Assembly (NCBI GenBank): GCA_022828595.1
Contig: JAKGHH010000007.1
Location: 34,100,356-34,164,355 of the forward strand
DNA: 64,000 nt
Source: Nelumbo lutea
Taxonomy: Eukaryota; Streptophyta; Magnoliopsida; Proteales; Nelumbonaceae
Direction of reading: 5' to 3'
Below, one piece after another: positions 13,001-25,000 of this stretch (the stretch's first letter is position 1; each line of letters begins with the position of its first letter). The notes beneath the pieces were generated by a model. The model saw nothing but the letters and a program-made list of their open reading frames with translations. It had not been told where the DNA came from and did not search any database. A program made the position numbers and the translations under genes.

Positions 13001-16000
13001 AAAGCACTTTTATGGATGTACTTTTATAAAAGAACTTTTACGAAAGCACTTTTATGAAAGTACTCTTATAAAAGTACTTGTACGAAAGCATTTTTACAAA
13101 AGCACTCTTTAAAAGCACTTCTAGAAAAGTACTTTTACAAAAACACTTATACAAAAGTACTTTTATAAAAGCACTTCTATGGAAGTACTTTTATCAAAGT
13201 ACTTTTATGACTTTTTCAATGCCAAAAGGGTAAATTTCTGTAATTTTCAGATTTCTTCATTTTACTATATTTTTGTAATTTTTTATATGTTCTGTTTTCT
13301 TATATAAATTTTGATATTTCATTCGGTTTGGATTGGATCCAATCCAGTCCATTTACATTTTAATGGATTGGATTGAATTTGGTTTGTATTAGATTTGGAC
13401 TAGATTGGGTTCAGTCCATTTGTAAGTGGACTCACATTGGACTGGATCGGGTTGGACCAAAACCAGTCCAATTGACACCTCTAATGAAAAATAGGACAAA
13501 TCATATTTAGGGCTATGTACTAACATGCTTTTGTCTTGTTAGCTCGCTTTGTAATTAAGAAAACTAACTCCTAATACAACCAGGAAAGCTAACAACTATT
13601 CCGACTAGAGAAAAACAGACAAGGGAAATGTACAGATATCAGTTATAGTGGAAGGTTGTCCATCAGGTCTCTGAGTTGTAAATGATATACGCAAAGCAAA
13701 TAAATGCAATATGTGAGTTAGGTAGCAGGAGCTAGCCTAAATTGTAAAGGGATGCTTGCCAAATTTTACTCCGCACATCTTTCTCATTCTTTGATTTAAT
13801 TTTAATAAATCTGATATGTTAGACACTACTACACACACCAACTGGGAATAAGAGAAAGACTATTAGACTGAACATGACTTCAGACTCAAATAAGGATTCT
13901 AGTTGACAAAGGACTAAAAAGAATAGGACAAACCTTACTTAGGACTATGACCCTACTAACATGATTTTGACTTGTAAGCATAACTTATTTTGTAATTAGG
14001 AAAACTAACTCATACAACTAGGAACTACTAATGACTTGTCAGAAAATACATAAAAATCAGAAATCTCAGATTTGACATGTTGGTTCCTGCATCAATTAAC
14101 CACTTCAGATAGATTTAAGGAATATGGTAGCACCAGTACAGTCGATTAAGGGAAATAATAGAGCTAACAATCCTTACTTACATTAAAAATTGAAGGTACA
14201 TGAACCTGTCATTGCAATAGTCTACAAAAGGACATTTTAATACTTGGAATATTGCACGACTAATGGAGAAAAACAATTAGAACATCTAATGGAAACAAAC
14301 ATAAAGCCATTTACTAACTTGAGCACAGAGCCATTCGACCAATCCTTTCAACACATCATCAATAGTAGTAGACTTTTTATTTGAATGAGAGGCATCTCCA
14401 TTTGCAATAATACCATCATGGGTTTTTGGTCTAACACTGCAATTAGACAGAATAAGGCATACTTAACCAAGGTGTCAAAACTTCAACATGTTCAAGGATG
14501 AAAAGTTTCAACTTTCAGGTACCTTACTATTAAAGACAATATCTTACAGCTCTTCTCTTGTATGAACCAATTACCTTTCCAAAGCAATCTGAAAATGAAG
14601 AAAGTGTTGGTTCTTTTAGCTTTGTTGTAAATTGCCACTTAAATAAAATAGTATAATAATTAACAAGCATCACCACTGATATTTACAATTCAATAATTGT
14701 ACTTAGACAATAAATTGGAAACCCATAATTGAGGACGAGAATCAGCTGAGTCTTAACCCCAAATTTTTTTAGGTTGACTACAGGAATCTTCCCCTCGCTC
14801 TTTTAGAGTCCTATACTCAAAGCAAGTCATTCCTTACAGGAGCAAGAAAAGGATACATAAGAAAAAGGGCAAGAGAACAGGAAAATGATACCTATAAGTA
14901 AGTCAAGAAACTCTGTATCTCAGACAGAGAACTCATTAACTTGACTACCTTCCCAACAATACCATAAAAAAGGGCAGAATTAAAGAGCTGTTTTAAAGAT
15001 ATCCATTAAATACTTTTGGCATCAAAAAATAATCTTAAAAACAGGGAAATAGTTTCATCTACAAGATAGGGTAAATTGTCTAGGCCATAAGTGGTGCACA
15101 TATGGTAAAATTCCAATGTGATGAGCAGTGTTACCAATGCACTGAGGATGATTTTTTTGGTATTAAATCCAGTGAGAAGATGACTAGTAAGCCACAAGAA
15201 AAAAAAATATTCTAAAATGAAGATATTGATGCAATAGCAGAAGAACTGAAGAAGTCAATAGAAACTTAAATATGCAATAAAGGAATAATACATAATATTT
15301 GGTTTACAATATTGCTTTTGCACACATAAAAAGGAATGCCAGAAAGGTTAAGATAAGGAGTGATAATCTATGATTTAGAATTGGTCATTGTTTCACATCT
15401 CCTGGGAGTGAAGAGGAAAAGGAAAATGGAGGAAGGAAAGTTAGTGCAGACAGAAACTTGGAGAAGATTGGTGAAGATCGAAGCCAAGCAGTTCCTGTTC
15501 CAGAGTTTCAACAAGGTAAATAAGAATCCAGCACTGAAGATTAGGGAGATGAAAAGAGCGATGGTGATCCTGGTTAGGGTAGAGGTAACTAATTGGCTCA
15601 TACTCTTCGTTGAAAAATCAACTCAGATGAAGAGGAAACAGGTGTGTGAAGGGTCTCTAGAGGAAGGTAACAGGAAGTATGTAACTGAGAGAAAACAGAA
15701 TGCTAAGGGCAGATTTTTGGCGCTCGCGGAATACTTTGGAGACGGGAAAAAACAAATGACTTGCTTCCCAGAAGGAAAGTCTGCAGCTGGTTGGAGAGAA
15801 ATCTTAAGCACTCTGAAGGATTTCTCAACCTAGGTCAAAGGAGCACAAGGAACTTGGAGAGATGCAGATAAAAAGCTGGAGAGAGGTAAAGATTTTGCAT
15901 AAGTGGAGCAGAGGCATTCTGATAAGGCTGATGGATTGATGCCTGTGGGTCAGGCTGCAATTGATGGTACAATAATCACTTATACCTCAAAGAAAAAATG

Positions 16001-19000
16001 GCAGAAGAAATTAGTGATGACTGCTAACGAACCACCAGAAGATTGGAGACTTGTTGCCGAGGATTTAATAAAAGAACTCAAGTTGAAATGCACCATTATT
16101 TTAACTCCCTTTGAGGACTGTAAGGCGCTTCTGGAGCTGGTAGGGTTGGAGGTTGGGATAGACACCATCTGTTTGAAGTTGGCTACAGGTACAATCACTG
16201 TTTCCAGATGGGCTCCTCAGTCCAACTCTAAGAGTTTCAGTGTAGAAGACAGAGTTCTAGTCCGGTTGATGGGTTTTCCCTTTCATTTGTGGAGAACAGA
16301 AGTTTTCTGCTCCATTGCCTCACTGTGCAAGGCCCGATTGGATGGCGTTTTTGTGAAAGACTTGCTTTCAGCAGCTGTTAGTTTGAGCAATGTTTGCCCT
16401 GAAAATATTCCGAGGTTGGTGAAAGTGTGGTCACATGGATCTTTCTACTCTGTTTGGTTGGTGACTGCCATTGAAGCCTCCTTGTGGTGTGAAGGAAGAA
16501 AGGTAGAAGATGAGAAGGTTGAGGAAATTGGTTACGTGGTCTTCAGGGAGTGGACAATTCAAAATTGTTTGAAAATATCACAAGTCTGGAAAGCCTTACG
16601 GAGGAGGTCTTAAAGATGAAGGTACCTGTTAGAGCTAGCCAAATAAGGGTAGATTAGTCATTTTATTTCTGTTAAGTTATGTGCTTATGTGGCAGTTTTA
16701 ATAGAGACTTCCTGTCCCATACTTAAGTGGGGGCAGTTTAGTCTTTGTACTACTAATTAGAGGCTAATCCATATTAGGGTCGACTGATAGGGTTTAAGCT
16801 ATCATGTTTGACTGTTCTCTTCTTCTTCTTCTTCTTCTTCTTCTTCTTCTTCTTCTTCGAACTACTGGCTACAGGAAAAACATGGTATCAGAGCAGGACG
16901 TTGCTCTCTAGATCTCCTCCCCTGCTCCTCTCTATTCGTGACCTCATTTTTGTTTCTTTCTTCTTTCTGGGCTGAAAATGGAGAATACAGATTCGACCTA
17001 GGCCTGAGAACACTTCAGTCCTTTCTCTGCGCAGAACATGACTGTTTTTCAAGGAAAAAAAAAAACTTCAGAAGTGGATGGTCGACTGAAGCTCTCCATC
17101 GGAGGTTGGTTACCTTTTATTTTTTTTGTGCTGTTAGTATTTCTGGGTCGAAAGCCTTCAAAATCTGCTTGGACTGAAGCTCTCCATCGGAGGTTGGTTA
17201 CCTTTTATTTTTTTTGTGCTGTTAGTATTTCTGGGTCGAAAGCCTTCAAAATCTGCTTGGACTGATCAGAACCTAGAGAACTAGGTTGTTTGTAGCCTTG
17301 GTTCTTGGAAAAAGATCCAAGAACAGGCTGTGTTTACAGTGGCTGAATGGTGTAAGGGTATGTTTGACCCTTTTATGTGGGTCTGTAGTTGTTTTGAAGC
17401 CTTTGTTGGTCACAAGTGACCTGAATTGAATGACAGGTTACTGCAGTGGCAGTAGTTGATGTTTTCTTTGGACTTGTAGTGCCCTCTGAAAAGGTCAGAC
17501 AGATCTGTACCATGTGTGACAGCTATGGTTGTGTGGTGGTGCTTGTGATGCTCAATCTCTATTGAGCAGCTTCAAGAGGGCTTGTATGTGGTCAGTGAGT
17601 TGCTGAATTAATGTCAGTGTGATTCATGGTTTTGTGAAAACAGTAGTGGTGTGAACAAGAACAAAAGTTTGTGTACCTATCAACTGTGTTTGGGGATGGC
17701 TATAGTGTCTGGGACATCTGTGTGTTTGGGGACTGATTGATTGTGACTGGTTGTGAGCCTATCATCTGTGTTTGGGGACTGCTGTAGTGTCTGGAACATC
17801 AAACTCCTGACAGCAGTACTTAGTTGGCGACTGGGAATTCAGATTAGAGGTAACATTGGAAGAGCATCATGGCAGCAACTAGAGATGGTTGTAGTGATCA
17901 GAAACCTAGTGTGGTGATTCCCTCTGACTATCTAGGTGTACAGATGACTTCAATTAAACTTAATGGTGAGAACTATGTACCATGGGCCAAGTCAGTGGAA
18001 ATTTTTTCTCAAGGAAAAGAGAAAAGTGAAGCATGTGAAGGAAGATAAACCACCAGCTGACTCTTCAGGGTTTGATGACTGGGAACAGGAAGATGCCCAA
18101 ATCATGACATGGTTATGGAATGGTATGGAACCCAAAATAAGTGCCAACTTTATGTGCTTAGATACAGCTAAGGACATAAGGGAACATACCAAGAAGCTTT
18201 ATTTTGGGCAGGATAATACTACAAGGGTATATCAACTCTATTAGGAATATTTCAATCTGCAGCAAGGGAATAAAACCCTAGAAGAGTACTATGCTAGTAT
18301 GAAGAACCTCAGAAATGAACTCAATGTCTATCATCCCCTCACTCCAGATGTTAAGGTTCAGCAACAACAGAGGGAACAACTAGATGTCACTAGGTTCTTA
18401 GTGGGGTTGAAATCAGAATATGAACCAGTTAGGGCCCAAATATTGGGAGGCTCTACTCTTCCTACACTTGATGAAGTTTTTGCACGGCTTCGTAGGATTT
18501 ATTTGGGACCTACAGAGAATCCAGCACAGTCTGACAGATCAGCATTTGTGATAGCCAGAGGAGGTGGACGTGGTACTAGAGGGGGAGGACATGCCTCCCA
18601 AGGAGGTCGTGGTGGTTCCGTATTTGGTCGTGGTGGTGGTTGTGACTCAAGGGGAGGTCGTGGTAAAGGAAAAAGTAACTCTACAAGGAAGTGTACCCAT
18701 TGTGGTAGGGATGGACATTCGGTGAATTTCTGTTATGATCTCCATGGCCCTCCTTCTACATGGGCCAATCATGCAGTAGCTGGTGGGGTTGATGTCAGTT
18801 ATAACCAACAGGCAGACCTAACAACTTCCACATCTACATCTGTTTCCAGGAAGGAGATGGTAAGTGTACTGCGTGATGAGTATGAGAGGTTCCTCAAGGC
18901 TACTTCACAGCATACTACAGCCACCCTTGCCCACTCAAGTATAGCTTGTCTGGCATCCAAACCCTCTCCCTGGATTATTGGCTCTAGGGCCTCTGATCAC

Positions 19001-22000
19001 ATGACTGGGACTCCAAGAGTGTTCTCTTCCCTCTTTAAAACTTCCACATCTCAAACGGTTACCCTTGCCAACGGTTTCTCTTCTCCCATCTGTGGTGTTG
19101 GTAATGTTGACACGTCTTCTCTTTCTTTATCATTTGTTCTATATGTCCCTAAGTTTCCATTCAATCTTATGTCTATTAGTAAATTAACCAAGACTCTTAA
19201 TTGCTCTATTACATTTTTCCCTTCCTTTTGTGTTTTTCAGGATCTCAAGATGGGGAAGAAGATTGGCGGGGGGCATGAGGCTGGTAGATTGTATTACCTT
19301 GACGGTGGTGGATCGCCAGTTGCACTTCAGACTTCACTCACTCCTCTACAGTGGCATTGTCGATTGGGACATCCATCTCTCAAGGCACTCAAGATACTAG
19401 TTCCGTCTTTGAGTCATTTATTGTCTTTACGGTGTGAGTATGGGAAACATCGTCGGGTTCCCTTCAGTCCTAGAGTTGATAGTCGTATGTTGAGTCCTTT
19501 TGCTTTGGTTCATTCAGATGTTTGGGGTCCGATTAAAATAGTCTTATAATGGTTACAAATATTTTGTCACTTCTTTTGATGATTGTTCAATGATGGCATG
19601 GATTTATTTAATGAAAGAAATGAGTGAATTATTTTTCATTTTTCAAAAATTTCATGCTGAAATACGTACACAATTTGGTGTTCCAATCAAAGTTCTTCGT
19701 TCAGATAACGGTCGTGAATACTTTCTTACTTCCTTTCAACAGTATTTATAACAGCATGGCATCATTCATCAAACTTCATGTGCATCCACTCCTCAACAAA
19801 ATGAGGTGGCTAAACGAAAGAACCGTCATCTCCTTGAAACTGCTCGGTCTATTCTTCATCATATGAGTGTTTCTAAACGATTTTGGAGTGTTGTTGTACT
19901 TACAGCGTGTTTCCTTATTAATCGAATGCCCTCTTTCATTCTTCATGGTCGGTCTCCCTTCTCTATTTTGTTCCCCACCTTGTCTCCCTTTCCATTAACA
20001 CCCCGCATCTTTGGCTGTGTGTGCTTTGTTCACAATCCGAGTCCTGGGATAGACAAGTTGGATGCACGCTCTATTAAGTGTGTCTTTCTTGGCTACTCTC
20101 GGACTCAAAAAGGGTACAAGTGTTACAATCCCATTACTCGGAAGTGCTATGTCTGTCCTGATGTAACCTTTTTTGAGTTGGAGGAGGAACTCTCTGCCCT
20201 TCAGCATACTCAAACATGGAAGCTCACTACTCTTCCTCCTAGTAAGCATGTTGTGGGTTGTAAATGGGTGTATATTGTTAAATACTTGCCGGATGGTAGT
20301 GTGGAGCGTCTGAAGGCAAGACTTGTTGCTAAAGGTTATTCACAATTGTGTGGGGTGGACTATATGGAGACCTTCTCTCTAGTGGCTAAGATTGGCTTTG
20401 TCTGTGTCTTAATTTCCCTGGCAGTTATGTATGATTGGCCCTTGTTTCAACTTGACATTAAAAATGCCTTCCTTCATGGTGACCTTATGGAGGAGGTATA
20501 TATGGAGCAACCACCTGGGTTTGTTGCTCAAGGGGAGGATGGTAAGGTGTGCAGATTGAAAAAGGCAATTTATGGGTTGAAACAATTGCCTCGTGCTTGG
20601 TTTGGGAAGTTTAGTGAAGTGGTGAAAATTTTGGAATGAAACAATGCCAGGTTGACCACTCGGTGTTCAGCTATGATTCAAAAGCAAGAAAAATTTTATT
20701 AGTGGTCTATGTGGATGATATTGTCATAACTGGTAATGACAAATTGGGGATCGATAAACTAAAGGTCTTTCTGCAAAATCATTTTCAAACAAAAGACCTT
20801 GGCACATTGAAGTATTTCTTGGGTATAGAAGTTTCTAGATCAAGACAAGGTGTAAACCTGTGCCAAAGAAAATATGTTCTTGAACTGTTGGATGAAACAG
20901 GACTGTTAGGTGCAAAACCGGCTGAAACTCCCATGGAGCCAAATGCTAAGTTGAGCAGTGATACAAGGGAAATATTTGATGATCCTGGAAGGTATAGACG
21001 GTTAGTGGGGAAGCTGAACTATTTGACTATCACGAGACCAGACATTTCCTTTGCAGTCAATGTGGTGAGCCAATTTATGCAGAACCCTCGGATACCTCAC
21101 TGGGATGCAGTTCTTAGAATTGCAAGGTACCTGAAGGGAGCTCCAGGCCGTGGGTTACTGCACAAACCAGGAGGAAGACTTGAAGTAATTGGGTATACAG
21201 ATGCAGATTGGGCAGGCTCTGTGTTTGATAGAAGATCTACTACAGGTTACTGCACATTTCTTAGAGGAAATCTTGTGACATGGAAGAGTAAGAAGCAAAC
21301 GGTTGTGGCAAGGAGCAGTGCTGAAGCCGAATACAGAGCCATGGCATACACTACATGTGAATTAGTATGGCTGAGGAATCTCCTACAAGAAATCAGGTTC
21401 TCCATGGATAGACCTATGAAATTGTACTGTGACAATCAAGCTGCACTCCACATCTCATCTAACCCTGTTTTTCATGAGAGAACAAAGCACATAGAGATTG
21501 ATTGCCACTTTGTGAGGGAGAAGGTCCTTACTGGAGAGATAAGCACAGAATATGTGGCCTCAGGTGATCAATGGGCAGATTTGGTTACAAAAGGCTTAAG
21601 CTCAGGGAGAGTGAACTATATATGTAACAAGCTGGGATTATATGACATATATTCTCCAGCTTGAGGGGGAGTGTTAGAGCTAACCGAATAAGGGTAGATT
21701 AGTCATTTTATTTCTGTTAAGTTATGTGCTTATGTGGCAGTTTTAATAGAGACTTCTTGTCCCATACTTAAGTGGGGGCAGTTTAGTCTTTGTACTACTA
21801 ATTAGAGGCTAATCCATATTAGGGTCAACTGATAGGGTTTAAGCTATCATGTTCGACTGTTCTCTTCTTCTTTTTCTTCTTTTTCTTCTTTTTCTTCTTT
21901 TTCTTCTTCTGCTCTTCTCCTGGTTCGAACTACTGTAGCTACAGGAAAAACTGTACCAATTGCTGAGACTGGAAGACCATTATCAAAGGAACTAGAGATG

Positions 22001-25000
22001 GGTGGCAGATCTTATGTACAGGCCCTGACTGGCAGCAGCTCTGGGCAGACAGCTGGCAGGAATGTTTAATTAGAAATGAAGGAAAATAGTCTCAAGGGAA
22101 GGATTGGACCAAATCAGAGCTTTGTTGGTCAATCTCATCAGCAAAGACATGGTAGTGGCTAATGTTAATGTGAACTTGGGCCACATCGGCACCAGCAAAG
22201 AGTTGGCCCAGGTAGTCCTCAGCAAGAAGTGCAGCTAATAGGATCTTGGCTAGGTGCCAGTGCAAAAAAGGTGGACTCCATCGACATTTGCAAAGGGGCG
22301 GGCCCTAATGATCTGGGTAAAAAGAATTTAAGTGGGATAAGTCCACCAACTCCAACTCATTCTGGAGTAGAGCTGAAAGAAACCAGTAAAAACAGTATTA
22401 TTGGGCCAGGACCATGTTTAATAAGAGAAGGGGGGGGATGTGCGGTTTTAAGTGGACGAATGCATGACTTGAAGGGGCCGATGATAGACACTACAAAAGG
22501 TCTATCATCTTCCCCAGGTCAACAGGTTCCCCAATCCAGGAACCAAGGACCAGTAAACTCTCTTCGTTGGGTGCCTTCAGCTGCTATTAGAGGTCTGCCC
22601 CCTGACCATCGCAACCCTAGAAGCAAGAAATTCCATCAAGAAAGGCAAGTAGACAACTTGGGAGGTGGTTTCTCGGTGAGTGGGGAGGTCCGATTCAGAT
22701 GAAATGGAAACATCAAGCTTAGGCAGTGTCTGTCTGGGGAAGTGTACTGGTTTTCAAGAAAATGAAAGCTTTGATACAGAGAATCTGTTCTTGGAGGATG
22801 AGGAGAAAGTGAGCCCAATTATTACTGGTCTAGAGGTCTCTGAAGCTTCCTTGCAGTTTGAGAGAGCATAAGAAATCCCGACCACAATGGTCATGCTCAT
22901 TGTGCCATGGGACCAAAATCTATCCCGGATGTGTCACAAGATCAGGGTGTCTCGCCATTGGGGTGCAGCTCCCCTCCTTTGCAGAACAAAGGAAACCCAA
23001 TGAGGGAACCTCCTTTGAACCTGAATCAGTCTTTCCCATCCCAAGCGGCTGTTGCATTTCCCACTACTTGGGGAAAAGATCCTATCGTGCCAACTTCTTA
23101 GGTACGCTTGTCATTAATTTTAAGGCTACTAATGAGCTTCCTGTGCCTGTAACAGATACACTTCAGCCCCAACCTTTGGTTGCAGGCGTCTAAGAGGAGG
23201 TAAGAAGGGAGATGGAAGGTAGAGCTGTAGGACGGGATGAGGAGGATGTTTGGAGGATTTATGGAGAGAAAATGGGAATTAGTGTGTCACTCTTTTGAAG
23301 ATCTGGTAAGAAAGGAAGAAGCAGGAGAGACTGCTGTAGAGACACCGGAAAAACAAGGAGACTTTCAGATAGAGAGGGGCGTAACCAAGGAGCTTAGGGA
23401 AAAGGGAGGGACACCTCTGGTCAATTTAGTAGGTGAGATGGGTTTGAAGCTGAAAGAACTAAAGGATGTTAAAATGTATTCCAAAAAGAAGGGGGAGAAG
23501 GAAGCTCAAAGACAGAGGTGGAAAAGCCGAAATCTGATGTAGCAATGGATTTGTTGTTTAGCTCAAGGGGGGATAGAAGGAAAGAAATCCAGTTATTTTT
23601 TGTACTTTTTTTCTGTTGTTTTTATTTTTCCATAGTTTTCTATGATTTTATTTTTACTTTTTCAGTTATTTTTTGTTATTTATATTATTCCTGTTATTTT
23701 TTGTAGTTTTTTATGATTTTCTTAATTTTTAATTTAATTAGACCCGTTCAGATTTGATCTGGTCCAACACGACCCATTTGCATTTAAATCGGATTAGATT
23801 GGACTTTCAATTTGCTAGATTCAGACCAGATCATGTCTGGACCAATTGCAAGTGGATAATGTTCAGATCGGATCGGAATAGACCAAAACCCGGCCAATTG
23901 ACACCACTACTTACATTGTCTTTTCACAAGCAACTTCATAACCCCCTCGGTCTGTACCAATAGAGGGTAACACATCACTTGGCTGCTATCACAATAGTTG
24001 AAGTGACATATAGTACCATCAATGGTTGCTCTAGGAGAGTAGGAGATGATTAGGTCTGATCTACATTGTGTTGGGAGGTTTTTCTCGGGAAGGTGAATAC
24101 CTGTGACATGCTTCAAAAAAGGAGGCCAATTAAATGCCTCTCCCCTTATGTGTGCTGTCTTTGTTCTGCAAATCGAGATTCCCTACCCCATTTATTGATC
24201 TATTGTCCCGCTGTGCTCTTTGTTTGGGAGTTTATTTGCTCTCTCTTTGGTTGCTGGCGGATTACTCCTCAAGATGTAGCGAGTCTCTTCAACCCAAACT
24301 TCCCAAGGCAGCCAACGAAAACAGGAAGAGTTATGTGAAAATCAGTTAGGGCGAAAATCAGTTAGGGCGTCAGTGCTGTGGACTTTTTGGGAGGAAAGAT
24401 ACAATGATTTTCAATTAGGAGCACAGGTAAAAGGAAGAAACTGTGGAAACTATAAAGATAAAAGTTGCACACTGGATAAAAATGCTTGAGCTCTTCCAAA
24501 AGATTTACAATGACTGATAAAGGGTGTGGAATGAAGTGGCACACTCCTCTAAGGAAAAAGAAAGAAAGGTGATGGACCAATAGGAGTGGGGGACTCATGG
24601 AGAGCAGAGGCGATGGCCTTGCTTCAAGGTGTAAGATATGCCAAACAGTTGGGGTTACACCAAATTGAGATAGAAGGAGGCTCTAAATTGTTGATTGAGT
24701 GGCTGCAATCTGGTAAGTTGGGAGCCTGGATTTGTAGAAGCCCATAAGGGAAATCCTCAACACAAAATGGGAGATCAGTGTATGCTTCAAATGGACAAGG
24801 AGACCAGCTAATGGTTTAGCTGACACATTGGCTAAACAAGGGACTGTGATGGAGAGAATGTTCTGGGCAGTTTTGTAAGAAAGATTACTGGGGGCTCAAC
24901 ACCTGTTTAGGGGTTGACAGCTGTACTTAACTCCGGAAAGTTATTCTTAAGTTGTATTAATGAAGTTACCGTTTCCAATAAAAAAAATGAAATAGAAGCC

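Larger units (their letters stand above)
12136..13600. repeat. Local tandem duplication, copy 1 (contains MITE M2)
   Basis: The sequence from AGACAAGGGAAATGTACAG onward is repeated from 13617. With M2 (12439-13483) removed the two copies align almost end to end, diverged by scattered substitutions and small indels. Non-coding intron sequence. Confidence 0.85.
16627..21952 (+). mobile_element. Complete Ty1/copia LTR retrotransposon, inactivated
   Basis: 5' LTR 16627-16882 and 3' LTR 21672-21952 are flanked by the perfect 5-bp target duplication GTACC (16622-16626 and 21953-21957). A tRNA-iMet primer binding site TGGTATCAGAGC follows the 5' LTR at once (16883-16894), and a polypurine tract (TTGAGGGGGAG, 21661-21671) precedes the 3' LTR. 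The gene order gag, protease, integrase, RT, RNase H identifies copia. Total 5326 bp. Frameshifts, stops and lost catalytic residues make it non-autonomous. It sits inside LINE-H ORF1, in the 12.3-kb VHA-H intron. Confidence 0.95.

Noticed and set aside
12660..13208. Repeat array considered as a CRISPR or centromeric satellite
   Set aside because: No repeat/spacer alternation; imperfect 15-bp units bounded exactly inside a MITE with its own target duplication.
15903..16613. A 236-codon ORF that could be taken for a host gene
   Set aside because: It has the DUF4283-like layout of L1 ORF1, follows an ORF1 N-terminal frame, and its continuation lies on the far side of a transposon; it sits in an intron of VHA-H.
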